NCBI GenBank assembly: GCA_015179125.1
Contig: WHVA01000282.1
Coordinates: 1 to 64,000 of the forward strand
Direction of reading: 5' to 3'
DNA length: 64,000 nucleotides
Source: Gautieria morchelliformis
Taxonomy: Eukaryota; Basidiomycota; Agaricomycetes; Gomphales; Gomphaceae
A program made the position numbers and the translations under genes. Positions 1-9,738 of this stretch are shown here, in pieces (within the stretch, counting starts at the first letter, position 1; each line of letters opens with the position of its first letter). Below the pieces are notes generated by a model that saw nothing but the letters and a program-made list of their open reading frames with translations, had not been told where the DNA came from and searched no databases.

Positions 1-297
1 TGACAGCACCAATAATAGTATGAAGGCTAAGGTAGTGAAGGTGAAGTACGAAAACTCACCAGTGGTGCTTAATTCCTCCTCTGGTCAAAGATGGTAGTCT
101 ATAGAAGAGGGCTCAAGACGATGGTCACAGTGAGGTCAAGTTTTGCACAAGATAGATGTATGATAATTGAACTGCAGAATATACATGTGAACGTAAACTA
201 CTTATACCAAATGCTCATATGACATCAGAGAATAGGAAAGAGGCCGTCATGAGTCAGGGTTGGATAGGGGTGTGCAGTCAGGATACAAATAGACAAA
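1..297. repeat. Partial copy of LTR family D at the window edge
   Basis: This stretch matches roughly positions 47531-47830 of the complete family-D solo LTR at 47262-48283. The shared text includes the GTGAAGGTGAAGTACG block, the ACTTATACC block and the phrase around GTTGGATAGGGGTGTGC. Similarity fades after about position 297. The copy enters from outside the window, so its left end and any target duplication cannot be seen. Confidence 0.75.
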
Positions 298-337
298 ACA
301 CATTACTACGACTATTAAGCAAACTACGCAGATCGCT

Positions 338-1253
338 TTGGCTTTGTTTGCCACCCCTGTCTGTTTTCCACGCCCCTATCCATCCTTGATCGACTGTGTC
401 TCTCTCAGTACGCCGCAATCCAGGTCTGTCCGTTTTCCTTTTCTGTCCGTTCACTTCCGTTACCCCTCTACTTTGCCAGCCTTTGTCTCTCTTTTGCACA
501 CCCTTCTTGACAATCTCCCTCAGTATGCCACAATCCAGGTCGACTCCATTTTCCTTTTCTGTGCTTTCAACACGTGTGCCTCTTTTCCACACCCCTCTTC
601 ATCCTTCCCTCTCACATCATGTCTCTCTCTCAGTACGCCGCAATCCAGGTCAACACCAATTCCTTTTCCATCCTTTTGCCTCAATTACCCCTCTACTTTG
701 CCGTCCTTTGTTATGCTGCAATGCAGCTTGCGTCCGTTTTCCCTTTCTCTGTCTCCCACTGCGCTGCGTTGTCGGTTCCGATGCTGTTCCTTTTCAGTGG
801 TTTCCCCTCGGTTAGTTCATCGCTGTCACCTGTACCCCGCAATTCACCTCCTGTCCCTTTTCCTTTTCTGTCCTTTCTCCTCTCTTGCAGGTCTTTTGCA
901 TCCTCAACCCGTCTCGATTTCGGAGTACGCCGCATTCCCTGATCCAAGGCCCATCCATTTCAGTGGTTTGGCTTCAGTGATGTTTGTTCTCATTCTTTGC
1001 CATCCTTTCACTTTGTTTTGCAAGCACCTGACCATCCTTTGCTCTGGCTTAGTGTCTTTCTCTCTCACCATGCTCTGAGTACCCTCCAATCCCGGTTGCG
1101 GCGGTTTTCCTCTTTTGTCCTCTCTCCTCCGTTACTCCTGTTTTGCATCCCCTGTCCTTCCTTCCCTCTCACAATCTCTTTGTCTGTCCAAGGACACCGC
1201 TTTCCTGGTGCCAACAGCATTCCTTTTCAGTGGTTTCGCCTAGGTTAGTTCAT
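338..1253. repeat. Degenerate pyrimidine-rich tandem repeat, about 112-bp period
   Basis: Near-identical blocks with the core CAGTACGCCGCAATCCAGGT start near 408, 520 and 632, a spacing of about 112 bases. Decayed relatives lie near 712, 918 and 1072. A second recurring block, CCTTTTCAGTGGTTTC, occurs near 787 and 1221, with a weaker version near 955. Long ORFs here (for example 338-1078 plus) come from the low-complexity C/T-rich plus strand and their residues (Ser, Leu, Phe, Pro) follow base composition. I see no protein domain and treat the block as noncoding satellite-like DNA. Confidence 0.6.
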
Positions 1254-1303
1254 CTCAGTTTCCTCTCTCATCCTTGCCTCTCAATATGTCCACAGTCACG
1301 TCC

Positions 1304-1516
1304 TGTAAATAACCCGTGTATCTGCATGTACATTAGTTATTACATAATCCCAGTGGGCCCCTTAGGGACCCACTTCATAGTTTATGCGTGGGAACTGGCC
1401 AGCGGTCCCCATCGCATCTTACCCTTACACTGTCACTACGTAGCATCAGAATACCACACATTGGTCAAGTTCTGTCGTGCTCTTGTGACCTGAGGCTTAA
1501 GATAGATATCTTTACA
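1304..1516. mobile_element. Solo LTR of the Gypsy-C family (213 bp)
   Basis: The block starts TGTAAATAACC and ends ATATCTTTACA, the TGTAAA/TTTACA inverted termini shared by the LTRs of Gypsy-C1 and C2, here in the same reading direction as those minus-strand elements' sense strand placed on plus. Its 213-bp length equals the C2 LTRs. The flanking pentamers are CGTCC on the left and TGTCC on the right, a 4 of 5 match expected for an aged target-site duplication. No internal element sequence is attached, so this is a solo LTR left by LTR-LTR recombination. Confidence 0.85.
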
Positions 1517-1622
1517 TGTCCTCTGCGAATGTCTGCCTTCAAGGGGCCATCATCAGACGACGTCGCCTATGTATTACTGTTTCTATGAAATGGTCCTTGA
1601 GGGCCTCGGTAAAAGTCTCCAC

Positions 1623-2110
1623 TGTTAGCAACTAGGGGCTATGGCAGGGAAGGTTTGGTAGAGTTCTTAGAAAGCTAGAATCAAATACACTCTCTCAGTG
1701 AATTTATTGTCACTTATGTATTAATACAATACCTAGAATCAAATACACTACATGATTTTCAGTCAACATGCTATGTAAATATGAAAGATACTACTCGCCT
1801 CTCTCAGTGAATTTATTGTCACTGAGAGAGGAGCACTATCCTGTCTCAGAAGGCATATACGTGCACCCGGCCCTTTAGCGCCCAAGGGCTCACGCGTCGA
1901 AGTCATTTCAAACTCCGCTGGGTGCAGCCGCCTGTGAAAATAGAAATAACAGAATGGAATGGAGAGATAGGGAGTGACTAGAAAATTTCGAAAATAAGCA
2001 GAGAAGTGGATGCATGGTACAAGAACAGTATGAGAAAATATTGAAACACCACACAATAAATTGAATATATTATGCTTGATTTTGGTGCAGGAGCATAAAT
2101 GCACCCAACA
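1623..2110. mobile_element. Solo LTR of family G (488 bp) with perfect TSD TCCAC
   Basis: The block runs from TGTTAGCAACTAGG to GCACCCAACA, with TG..CA ends. The pentamer TCCAC occurs at 1618-1622 and again at 2111-2115, a perfect 5-bp target-site duplication. Inside are repeated CTCTCTCAGTGA / TCACTGAGAGAG inverted motifs that could form hairpins. Two further partial copies lie at 15528-15975 (opposite orientation) and 17434-17620. No coding sequence of this family is recognised in the window. Confidence 0.85.
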
Positions 2111-2118
2111 TCCACCTA

Positions 2119-2546
2119 TGGAGATCAGGCATTACAGTCCCCCCGGTGACGGCCTCGTAAGGGACGATACCATCGTCCGCCTCATGGGTCGCATCTTTGC
2201 GCCTCCGTCGTCCAAGATATTGATGGACATCATGTCCCTCACCCCTTACCCTGGTAATCCCACGTCTGATCACTATGAAGAAAACGTTCCCGATGATATG
2301 TTGGTCGCTGTTTGGGCTGTCGGAGCCTTTCTTAATAATGCGGAGTACTGCGACGATTCGAAGACGCATACATTTAACCTTGCCGTTTCTGACTATGTTC
2401 GTGATGGGACGAAGGCGTTCATCATGGAGTGCATCTGCTTACTTTGGTTTCTTACCCTTCCTAATGTTCCCCTCCTGAGATGTGTCTACAATGGGAATTC
2501 TGTTCACTGGAATAGCACCCCTACTCCCAACGTTAACACAGCCATT
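2119..2546 (+). pseudogene. Hypothetical basidiomycete protein, cut off by Gypsy-A
   Basis: An open frame starting at an ATG at 2119 runs straight into the LTR of Gypsy-A at 2547. The visible part begins MEIRHYSPPGDG and contains segments such as IVRLMGRIFAPPSSK, LTPYPGNPTSDHYE and NSTPTPNVNT. I associate this pattern with uncharacterised agaricomycete proteins but cannot name a function. About 40 residues in the middle (around 2430-2490) may be an unspliced intron. Sequence just beyond the element (10392 on) keeps a short open frame, but I could not show that it is the missing 3' part. The fragment is probably dead. Confidence 0.45.
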
Positions 2547-3207
2547 TGTTACGTATCGAGATTTCCGCTAAGTCGGAACTGGAAAGGACAGCGGCTTCAA
2601 CTTGTAGGTTGCGCCCCCAATGAACTATCGTCCTAGTATTTCGGAAATGAGTCGGAAGTCGGAAAGTACTGAACCAAAGGTTTGGTCAGAACTTGAGTCG
2701 GAACTGAGGCGGAAGGCGGAAGACGGAAGGCGGAGAGAGACTGAGATCTTGCTAGACTCGCTGTGCTAAGAACAGGAGATGGAGCGAAGGAAATCAAGTA
2801 TCGAAGGTGATTATCTGATTGCAGAATAACAGACATACATGAGGGGTTTTTATACAAAGAGCTGAGACAACAGGTAATGATATGGTACTAAGCAAATTCC
2901 GGGGGAAGCAGAAGTCGAGTAGGCAATGCGTGGGAACTAACTATTGGGAACAATGGGACTACAAGGGGGGTTCAGGGTAAGGTAGAACAATGGCAAAGAA
3001 CAAGGGTTGGGAAAACATATCTGACAACGAATTACAAGGGTGACCGGATATGTGGTTTTGATGAACGATGAAACGGGTCCGGTGGGTCCGAGTAATAGAG
3101 TCGAAAGAACAAGGGAATAGAACAATGGGCGGAATGTCGGAAATATCGGAGGGGCAGAAAGTGTTGCGGAACTGAGAGTCGGAAGTCGGGAATGAACGGT
3201 CGTGACA
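2547..3207 (-). repeat. Gypsy-A 3' LTR
   Basis: The 661-bp LTR begins TGTTACGTATCG and ends CGGTCGTGACA. It matches the 9739-10391 and 28881-29552 LTRs throughout. The minus strand carries a TATA-like box at about 2847-2854. The pentamer CGGAA is extremely frequent on the plus strand here. Confidence 0.9.
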
Positions 3208-3252
3208 GTATCTCCCTTCTAAGGTCGACCCCCGTGAGACCACAGGTTGGAT

Positions 3253-3258
3253 CACGTG
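3253..3258. promoter_or_regulatory. Conserved CACGTG palindrome upstream of the antisense gene
   Basis: The E-box-like CACGTG lies 73 bp before the ATG of the antisense gene, within GGATCACGTGACC. The same block is preserved in Gypsy-B at 29598-29603, also about 70 bp before the ATG. Conservation in two otherwise diverged copies suggests, but does not prove, a promoter element for the plus-strand gene. Confidence 0.4.
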
Positions 3259-3330
3259 ACCTGTGAACAAATGCGTCGGAGTCTAAAAAAAATAGGCTGA
3301 GGAACAAACGCGTCTTCTTTCCAATCCATC

Positions 3331-4560
3331 ATGAGTGCTCCAATTGACTTCTCCAAGATGACGAGTGCCGAGATGAAACAGCATTTCGCTGATATGCTCG
3401 CGCAAAAGGCACCGGCCGAAAAACGCGAGGCTGAGGAAGCTGCGTGGAAAGAGAAAGAACATCGGGAGAAAGAGCGGAAGGAACAGGTGAGGAAGGATCG
3501 TGAGCGCCGCGAGGAGGAGGAGCGCGTCCATGAAGAGAAACGGAGACGGAACGCGGCACGGAAAGCTGCTGCGGACAAGGCTGCTGTGGACAAGGCTGCT
3601 GCGGAGAAGGCGGAAAACAAACAGGTGAGTCGGGAATGTCCGGCGGAAAGGTTCTTGAGTCAACTAAAAGTTCTTCCAGAATAATGTTCAGGACAAGTCA
3701 GAGTCAGACTTGGAAAGTTCGGCGGAAAGTACACCGTCTCCCAAAGGAAAAGGGAAACAAAAGGAAATTGCTACTCCGGTGAACCTTGTGGCAGAACGGA
3801 AACGTCGGGCGGACGCATTCCAGAAGGCTCGAAAGAACAAGTTGAGTCGGATGTTGGAACTGCGTGAACTGGGGCCGGAAAATCCCACGACTAAGAAGCG
3901 GAAAACGCGGGACGGCGATGAGGAGGAAAAGGCTCCTTGCAACCCATGCGAGTCTAAGGGGGTGGATTGCACGTGGTCGAGTAATCCACGGGAAATGTCG
4001 TGCGATCAGTGCCGTGACAGGAAGAGACGCTGCGTTGTGGACGGGTGTGCTTCGAGGCTGGAGCGAAAGAAACAGAAGGTTGAGGAGTCGAATCCGAAGT
4101 CAGAACCGGGACCGAGCGGAGGGAGGGCCGAGGAATCGTTTCTGGTGACCGGAAAATTGGGACAGGCGGTTTTGAACCGTTTTACGATGTCTTATCCACT
4201 CCTTGACATTGCCGGGTCGCTGAGGGCCATGCGGGAACAGCAACGCGAAATCCGGGACATAATGATCGATATGGCCAAGGTTCAGCAGCATCAGGTTCTG
4301 TCAATTCAGAACCAGATGACTGTTATGTCTACCGTCCTGCAGCAGTTGACGCGGGAAATGCAGTGGCGGAATGATCTGGTCCGGGACGAATGCATGCGTG
4401 GCTGCGGGAGCAGGGAATTGGGGCGGAAGCGGGTCCGAGCGGAGGGGCGGAAACGAGGGAAAGGGTGGAAACGGAGTTGGTGAGTGTCGAGGTAGCAGAG
4501 GCGGAAAAAGAGCCGGAAGCGGAAGAAGAGGTCGAGGCGGAGACAATGCGGGAGGAGTAG
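3331..4560 (+). CDS. Antisense accessory gene of Gypsy-A, Zn2Cys6-like protein (frameshifted)
   Basis: Exon 1 is 3331-3624. A GTGAGT..CCAG intron of 55 bp (3625-3679) follows, and exon 2 runs from 3680. The start MSAPIDFSKM is shared with the Gypsy-B copy. Residues 1-98 are a Lys/Glu/Arg-rich helical, probably coiled-coil region. Around 3937-4053 two half-sites with the pattern C-x2-C-x6-C are separated by ten residues (CNPC.. and CDQCRDRKRRC), the spacing of a fungal Zn(II)2Cys6 cluster, although the Arg/Lys-rich half comes second. Downstream is a Gln-rich helix, then an acidic Glu-rich tail. A 1-base shift near 4380-4395 gives a stop at 4483; the alternative frame continues to 4560 and matches the Gypsy-B ending. 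The role is unknown; DNA binding or regulation of the element is inference only. Confidence 0.7.
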
Positions 4561-4639
4561 GGTGTCTGGGTGACTTGTAATATTTTTCTTGAAGTGTCGG
4601 AAATTAGCATAACGGAAATTTAATCGGATTTTAACAATG

Positions 4640-6070
4640 ATTTGAGAACTGTAAGAAAGGAATGGGTGTCGGAAATGAGGTCGGAAATGACTAGGGTGCG
4701 GAAATGGGGCCAGGCTTATCAGGGTATGACTTGTGGAAATCAGCGACGAGGTCAGAGGCGTGGTCTAGTTCCGTGGCGGAAATCCACGAGGTCTCTTCAT
4801 CGGTGTTTTCATAGCCTGCCCACTTGACTAGGTACTGGAGTTGGCAGCGGTATCGTCTGTCGAGCTTGGAGTTGAGAATTTCCGAGATCTCATATTCCGG
4901 TTCTCCGTCGATGACGACTGGCAGAGGCGGAGGTTGTTCTCAATTCGGAATTGTATTCGGAACTGCTGGCTCAAGCTGGAGACATGGAATACCGGGTGTA
5001 CTGCGCGCATATTGTCAGGAAGTCTGAGAGTGAAAGAACGGCTGCCGGCCTTAGCGATGATCTCGTAAGGTCCAAGGTATTTCTCAGAGAGCTTCTTCGA
5101 GGGGCAAGTGGTGCGGAAGTTTTCAGCTTTGACAAAGGCTTTGTCACCAATCTCGAATGCCGGTTGCGGAAGTCGTTTCCGATTGGCGGAAGTCTGGTAT
5201 CTCTTCTGGCGGTGGAAATGTTCTCTCGGAGGTGCTGGTGAAGGTCGTCGAGTTCCACAACGAAATCTCGGGCTCTTGCAGAGGCGAGGTCGCGTTCAGG
5301 GTGGATGGCGAGATTCGGGTGGTAGCCCTTGTTGGCGTAAAAGGGTGAAATTCCGGTGGTAGCGGAAGGCATGTTGTTGTAGGCAAATTCCGCGAGCGGA
5401 AGAGGTCGGACCAATTGCTGTGTTGGTAGTTGCAATAGACGCGGAGATACTGCTCAAGGGTCTGATTAGTACGTTCTGTTTGTCTGTCTCCTTCGGGATG
5501 ATAACCAGAAGTGAAGTGGAGCTTCATGTCGAGAGCCTTGCCGAGTGTGCGGAAAAAGGATGACACGAATTCGGAACCACGGTCGGAAGTGACATGGAAG
5601 GGATTCCGTGCTTGGAAAAGACGTGGAGCACGAAGAGCTGTGCGAGCTGGGCGGAAGTTATGGTGTCGTAGGTCGGAATAAAGATGGACGCTTTGTGAGG
5701 CGGTCAACGATCACTAGAATGGTATCATAGCCAGATGACTTAGGAAGTTTCTCAATGAAATCCATGGATATCGAATTCCATGGTTGTTCCAGGATCGGAA
5801 GTTGTTCAGGAGGCCGTAGGGTTTGTGACGTTGAGGCTTGGCTCACATACAGGTGGTGCATGACTTGCAGTAGTCTTGGACCATCGTGCGGAGAAGGGCC
5901 AAGTATAGGTACGTGGATTATGTCGAGGGTTTTGTTCTGGCCTTGGTGTCCTGAGAGCGGATGATCGTGGCTTTGCTGGAGACGCGAAGTCGTAGATCGT
6001 TGGTATCCAGAACGTAAATCCGGGACTTGTACCGGAGAAATCCGTCGGAATTGAGGGACCATCCAGGACT
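4640..6070 (-). pseudogene. Gypsy-A integrase with C-terminal chromodomain (degenerate)
   Basis: This decayed integrase region is recognised by its match to the better-preserved Gypsy-B copy at 31021-32106. The core segment MDFIEKLPKSSGYDTILV, carrying the first catalytic Asp, is at about 5720-5770. The segment TSGYHPEGDRQTERTNQT with the catalytic Glu is near 5450-5530. The C-terminal chromodomain lies at about 4690-4930. At least three frame changes separate these pieces. Integrase would join element cDNA to host DNA, and the chromodomain would direct it to marked chromatin. This copy cannot encode a whole enzyme. Confidence 0.8.
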
Positions 6071-6077
6071 GGTGGGG

Positions 6078-7618
6078 TCATTGAGGTGGGCTGGGAGATG
6101 GGGTCGGAACGGATGTCGGAATGGAGAGACTCGGTGTCCATAATGATTGAGGCGCGGAGCAGTGGAAACTGCAATGCTGTGGCACGCAGGGACGATGCCA
6201 GTTGCTCAGTAGAGAATACTGGGCGGAAATTGTGCGGATTAACACTGGCATAGTCGCTACTTCCCTCTTTTGGGTAGACGTCCCAACGTCTAGTGAGCGC
6301 GTCGGGTTTTGCTCTGAGCTTTCGGGGCGGAAGCGGATCACCATGTTGAACTGTGAGAGGTATTCAGACCAGCAGACTTGACAGCGAGTCAAAATCTTAT
6401 AGTTGCAAAATACTCAAGGTTCTTATGATCCGTTACAACGTCGATCGGATAGGTTGGACCTTCGAGGTAGTGTCTCCAAATTTTGAAGGCTTCGAAAATC
6501 GCAAGTAGTTCCTTATCGTGGACTCGTAGTTGAGTTCCGGGCGGAAAAGGTGCGGAATGAAAGCGATCGGATGAATTTCTCCGTCGTCGGGGGAAATGAT
6601 GGAAAGAATGGCGGCTAGCGCGTAGTCGGAAGCGTCGGTTTCGAGTACAAGTTGGGCATCAGGAATCCAGAAACCGAGTATGGGAGCCGTAGTGAAGGCC
6701 GATTTGAGGGCTTCAAATGCGGAACGGCATTCCGGAGTGAAATTCCATGGGGCACCCTTCCTGGTGAGACGCGTGAGCGGAACAGTAATGTCGGAAAAAT
6801 TATAAATGAAACGCCGGTAAAAGTTGGCGAAGCCAAGGAAAGACTGCACATCCTTAACACGTCGGGTTCCGGCCATTCTTGAATTGCCTTGACTTGTCCT
6901 CTGCCATGGTAAGACCTGTTGGAGAGAGGATGTAGCCGAGGTATTCGACCGTGTCGCGATGCCATTCGCATTTCTCTGCTTTTGCGTAGAGATGGTGTTT
7001 GCGGAGACGCGGAGTACTTGCGGACATGTTCCCGATGTTTTTCCGGTGTGTCGGAATAGATGAGGATGTCGTCAATGTAGACTAGGACGCATACTCGAGA
7101 AGGTCGGAAAATATGTCGTTCATGAATGCTGAAAAGTGGCGGGAGCATTGGTTAGACCAAAGGCATGACAACCCACTCAAAAGCACCGTAGCGGGTGCGG
7201 AAAGTGGTTTTCCACTCGTCACCTTCCCGGATGCGGACAAGGTGATAAGCGTGCCGGAGGTCAATTTTGGTGTAGATCTTGCCCTGGGGAGTGTCGAGTA
7301 GGTCGAAATGCCGGAAGCGGATATTTGTCCTTCTTAGTGAGGGCATTGAGTCCGCGGAAATCGACGCAGAGGTGGAGAGATCCATCCTTCTTCTTGACGA
7401 AAAGGACCGGAGCGCCGTGCGGAGACAGCGAAGGGGGATGAAGCCCATGTTGAGATGTTCATCGACGAACTCGCGGAGAGTTTGGAGTTCACTTTGCGAA
7501 AGGAGTAGATCGGTCCAAGGGGGGAGATGCTCCTTCTTCCAAATCTATCTTCAAATGTAGGGTCGATGTTCAGCAGGTTTATCGGCTTTGGCCTTATTGA
7601 ACACGTCCGGGAAGTCAC
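6078..7618 (-). pseudogene. Gypsy-A reverse transcriptase / RNase H region (degenerate)
   Basis: Several overlapping minus-strand frames together cover a Gypsy-type polymerase. The catalytic YIDD box in VYIDDILIYSDT is near 7075. The thumb segment FLGFANFYRRFI is near 6840 and the RNase H start LETDASDYALAAILS near 6630. Upstream, [13 protein letters not shown] near 7260 is part of the fingers/palm. Frames change repeatedly, so the region cannot yield an active enzyme. The enzyme would copy element RNA to cDNA and degrade the RNA strand. Confidence 0.85.
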
Positions 7619-8193
7619 GATATTCTTCCGGAACTGAGCTCATGTCGACCGGAGCGGAAGTCGAGGCATAACGAGCCTTGACTGAAGCTGAGTCGGAAAG
7701 GTGAAGCTGGAAAACGGTCGTGTCTTCTTGCCGTTGCAATACGCGGAAAGCGGTGGCGAAACGAGCGCAATTCAAGGAGCTTCGAGGACGGAGGTGCTAA
7801 AGCGGGACCGGAGTGCGGAACTGAATCCACAAGTGGAGTTGCAGAAGAGGCCTGAGCCATCTTTGCGGACGATGTCGGAATAGACGGAAGTTGATCTGGG
7901 GTACGGAACTGTATTTGACCCAATGCCCAGTTAATCGACGGATTATATCGGGTGAGCCAATTGTGACCTAGTACAACGGAACAGCTAGCATCTAGCGGAG
8001 TAACATAAAATGTAACTTCATGGTTGTCCCCAGTAGCGAAACGGATAGACAGGTCCACGACTTGGGAAATTGCCATGTTAGACGACCTGTCGAAAAGGCG
8101 GAGCGGAATTGTCGGAATGTTGCAGGTCGGAAGTTTATGTTTCAAAACAAAGTCGGAATCGAGGAAACAATGAGTCGAACCGGAGTCGATCAA
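7615..8193 (-). CDS. Gypsy-A aspartic protease region
   Basis: The frame opens with LIDSGSTHCFLDSDFV, in which DSG is the retropepsin active site, and continues with the flap-like VTPLDASCSVVLGHNWL. It lies between the gag zinc knuckle and the RT, the normal Gypsy order. The enzyme would cut the Gag-Pol polyprotein. The C-terminal part of this frame drifts out of register with the following RT, in line with general decay of the element. Confidence 0.8.
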   Translation of the reverse strand: MIDSGSTHCFLDSDFVLKHKLPTCNIPTIPLRLFDRSSNMAISQVVDLSIRFATGDNHEVTFYVTPLDASCSVVLGHNWLTRYNPSINWALGQIQFRTPDQLPSIPTSSAKMAQASSATPLVDSVPHSGPALAPPSSKLLELRSFRHRFPRIATARRHDRFPASPFRLSFSQGSLCLDFRSGRHELSSGRIS

Positions 8194-8317
8194 TGCTGTG
8201 AACGGGGGTGCGGAAATTGTGTCGGAAGTGAGCGGAACAGAGAGGGAGTCGGAGGATGAAAGAGCGGATGTGTTGAGTTTAACCTCGTTTGTCGCACGAA
8301 TGGGGTCAACACAGCCC

Positions 8318-9705
8318 TCAGCTCATGCGGAGGCCGGAGGACTGCTGACTATTTTTTTGTATCCGTAGCGGGAGCTGCTTCGGATTTCTCTTCCGTCTTT
8401 GCCGCACGGCCCTTGGCCTTAGCAGCGGAAGTGGAAGCTGGGTGCAATCGCAAGCGATGTGACCGCCTTTGCCGCAGAAAAGGCAAAGGTTGTTGTCCAT
8501 GCGACGCTGGCGTTCTACAGGGGTTAGTTTTCGTCCTTCCCAAGTTTGTCGGAAAGGTCTGGAGTACTCTTCCGGGCATTGGTGTTGGAACCAAAGGCCT
8601 GGTTGTTGCGAGGGGTGGAGTTGTTGTTCCGGTTGCCGGAGTTGGATCCGGAACTGTTTGTTGTTGTTTCCGGTTGTTGTTTCTGGAGTTGTTGTTTCTG
8701 GAGTTGTTGTTTCCGGAATTAGTCTTCTTCTTGTCTTTGTCAGACTTCTTGTCGGAAGACTTGTCGTTCTTGCTTGGGCGGAAGTTTCGTGGGCAATCTC
8801 GGAATGTCTTTCCCAGTAGCGCGAATCGATGGATTGGGCAAGGTTGCGAAGGTCGGTAAGGGTGGCGGGTTTTCCGACGCGGGCAATTTCATCCTTGATC
8901 CGGGATGGCAAGCCCATGTAAAACTGGCGTCGGAGTGCGGCTTCTCCCCATTGGACTCGAGGGGCAAGCTGCTGGAATGTGACGATATATTTAGCTATCT
9001 TATGAGTGTCTTTCATACGAAGCTTATCGAGTTCATTTTCCACATCGGCTTCCATGTCAAATGGTCCGAAGTTGCTGCGGAGTTTGGAAACGAAGTTATG
9101 GTAATCGTCGGCCCAGTCGACGAGAGCGAACGGATCCATGAGGGCGGGTTTGAAGTAGTCGAGAGCCGTGCCTCGGAGATAGGAAAGGGCGTAATTGACC
9201 TTTCGTTCGTCGTCGGGAAAGGCGTCGGACGATCATGGAAGTTGAGTTGAAGCTGGACCAGAAATGGCTGGAGATTCTTGGGGTCGGAACCGGCGAACTG
9301 ATCTGGTTCGCGGACCTTTGTCTTGGGGCGTGGTGGTGCTTGGGCCGGGCGCTGAAGTTGTCCGGCTAGCATGGCGATGGCTTGTGCAAGATCCGGAACT
9401 GGCGCAGGCGGAATTGGGTTGGCGGGAATCTGAGGTGGGATTGGAGGTGGTGGTGGTGGACCTGGGCGTCGGAATGACGCTGCTGTTTGTTCGCCGCTGC
9501 TACTCGTCGAGTCTCCGTCATAGTCGGGATTAGCGTCGGGAACTTCTTCAAATCGTTGCGGAAAAGCATCGGAGAGCTCATCGTCAGCACGAGAGCTGCC
9601 GGAGGGTTCCGTGTGCCTTGGTGCTGTGGATATAAGACTGCCAAAATAAGAGAGAGCTTCGACAGCTCCTGCTCGAGCTGAAGTAGCTGTGGTACGAGGA
9701 GGCAT
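8318..9705 (-). pseudogene. Gypsy-A gag (two frames), with CCHC zinc knuckle
   Basis: The start MPPRTTATSARAG at 9705 lies 33 bases inside the 5' LTR end. A Pro-rich segment (PPPPPPIPPQIP) precedes the capsid core, and the frame changes near 9100-9230. The second frame (9139-8318) carries the Retrotrans_gag-like stretch DDYHNFVSKLRSNFGPFD..YIVTFQQLAPRVQW. It also has the knuckle CLFCGKGGHIACDC, a perfect C-x2-C-x4-H-x4-C near 8470. Gag would form the virus-like particle and bind element RNA. A GTTGTTGTTTC-rich microsatellite near 8650-8720 lengthens the linker. Confidence 0.8.
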
Positions 9706-9738
9706 AGCGATAGTTATCGGGTGGGAATCAGATAATAC

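Noticed and set aside
338-1078. 246-codon plus-strand ORF
   Set aside because: It lies entirely in a C/T-rich degenerate tandem repeat, three frames are open at once, and the product is a composition-driven Ser/Leu/Phe/Pro string.
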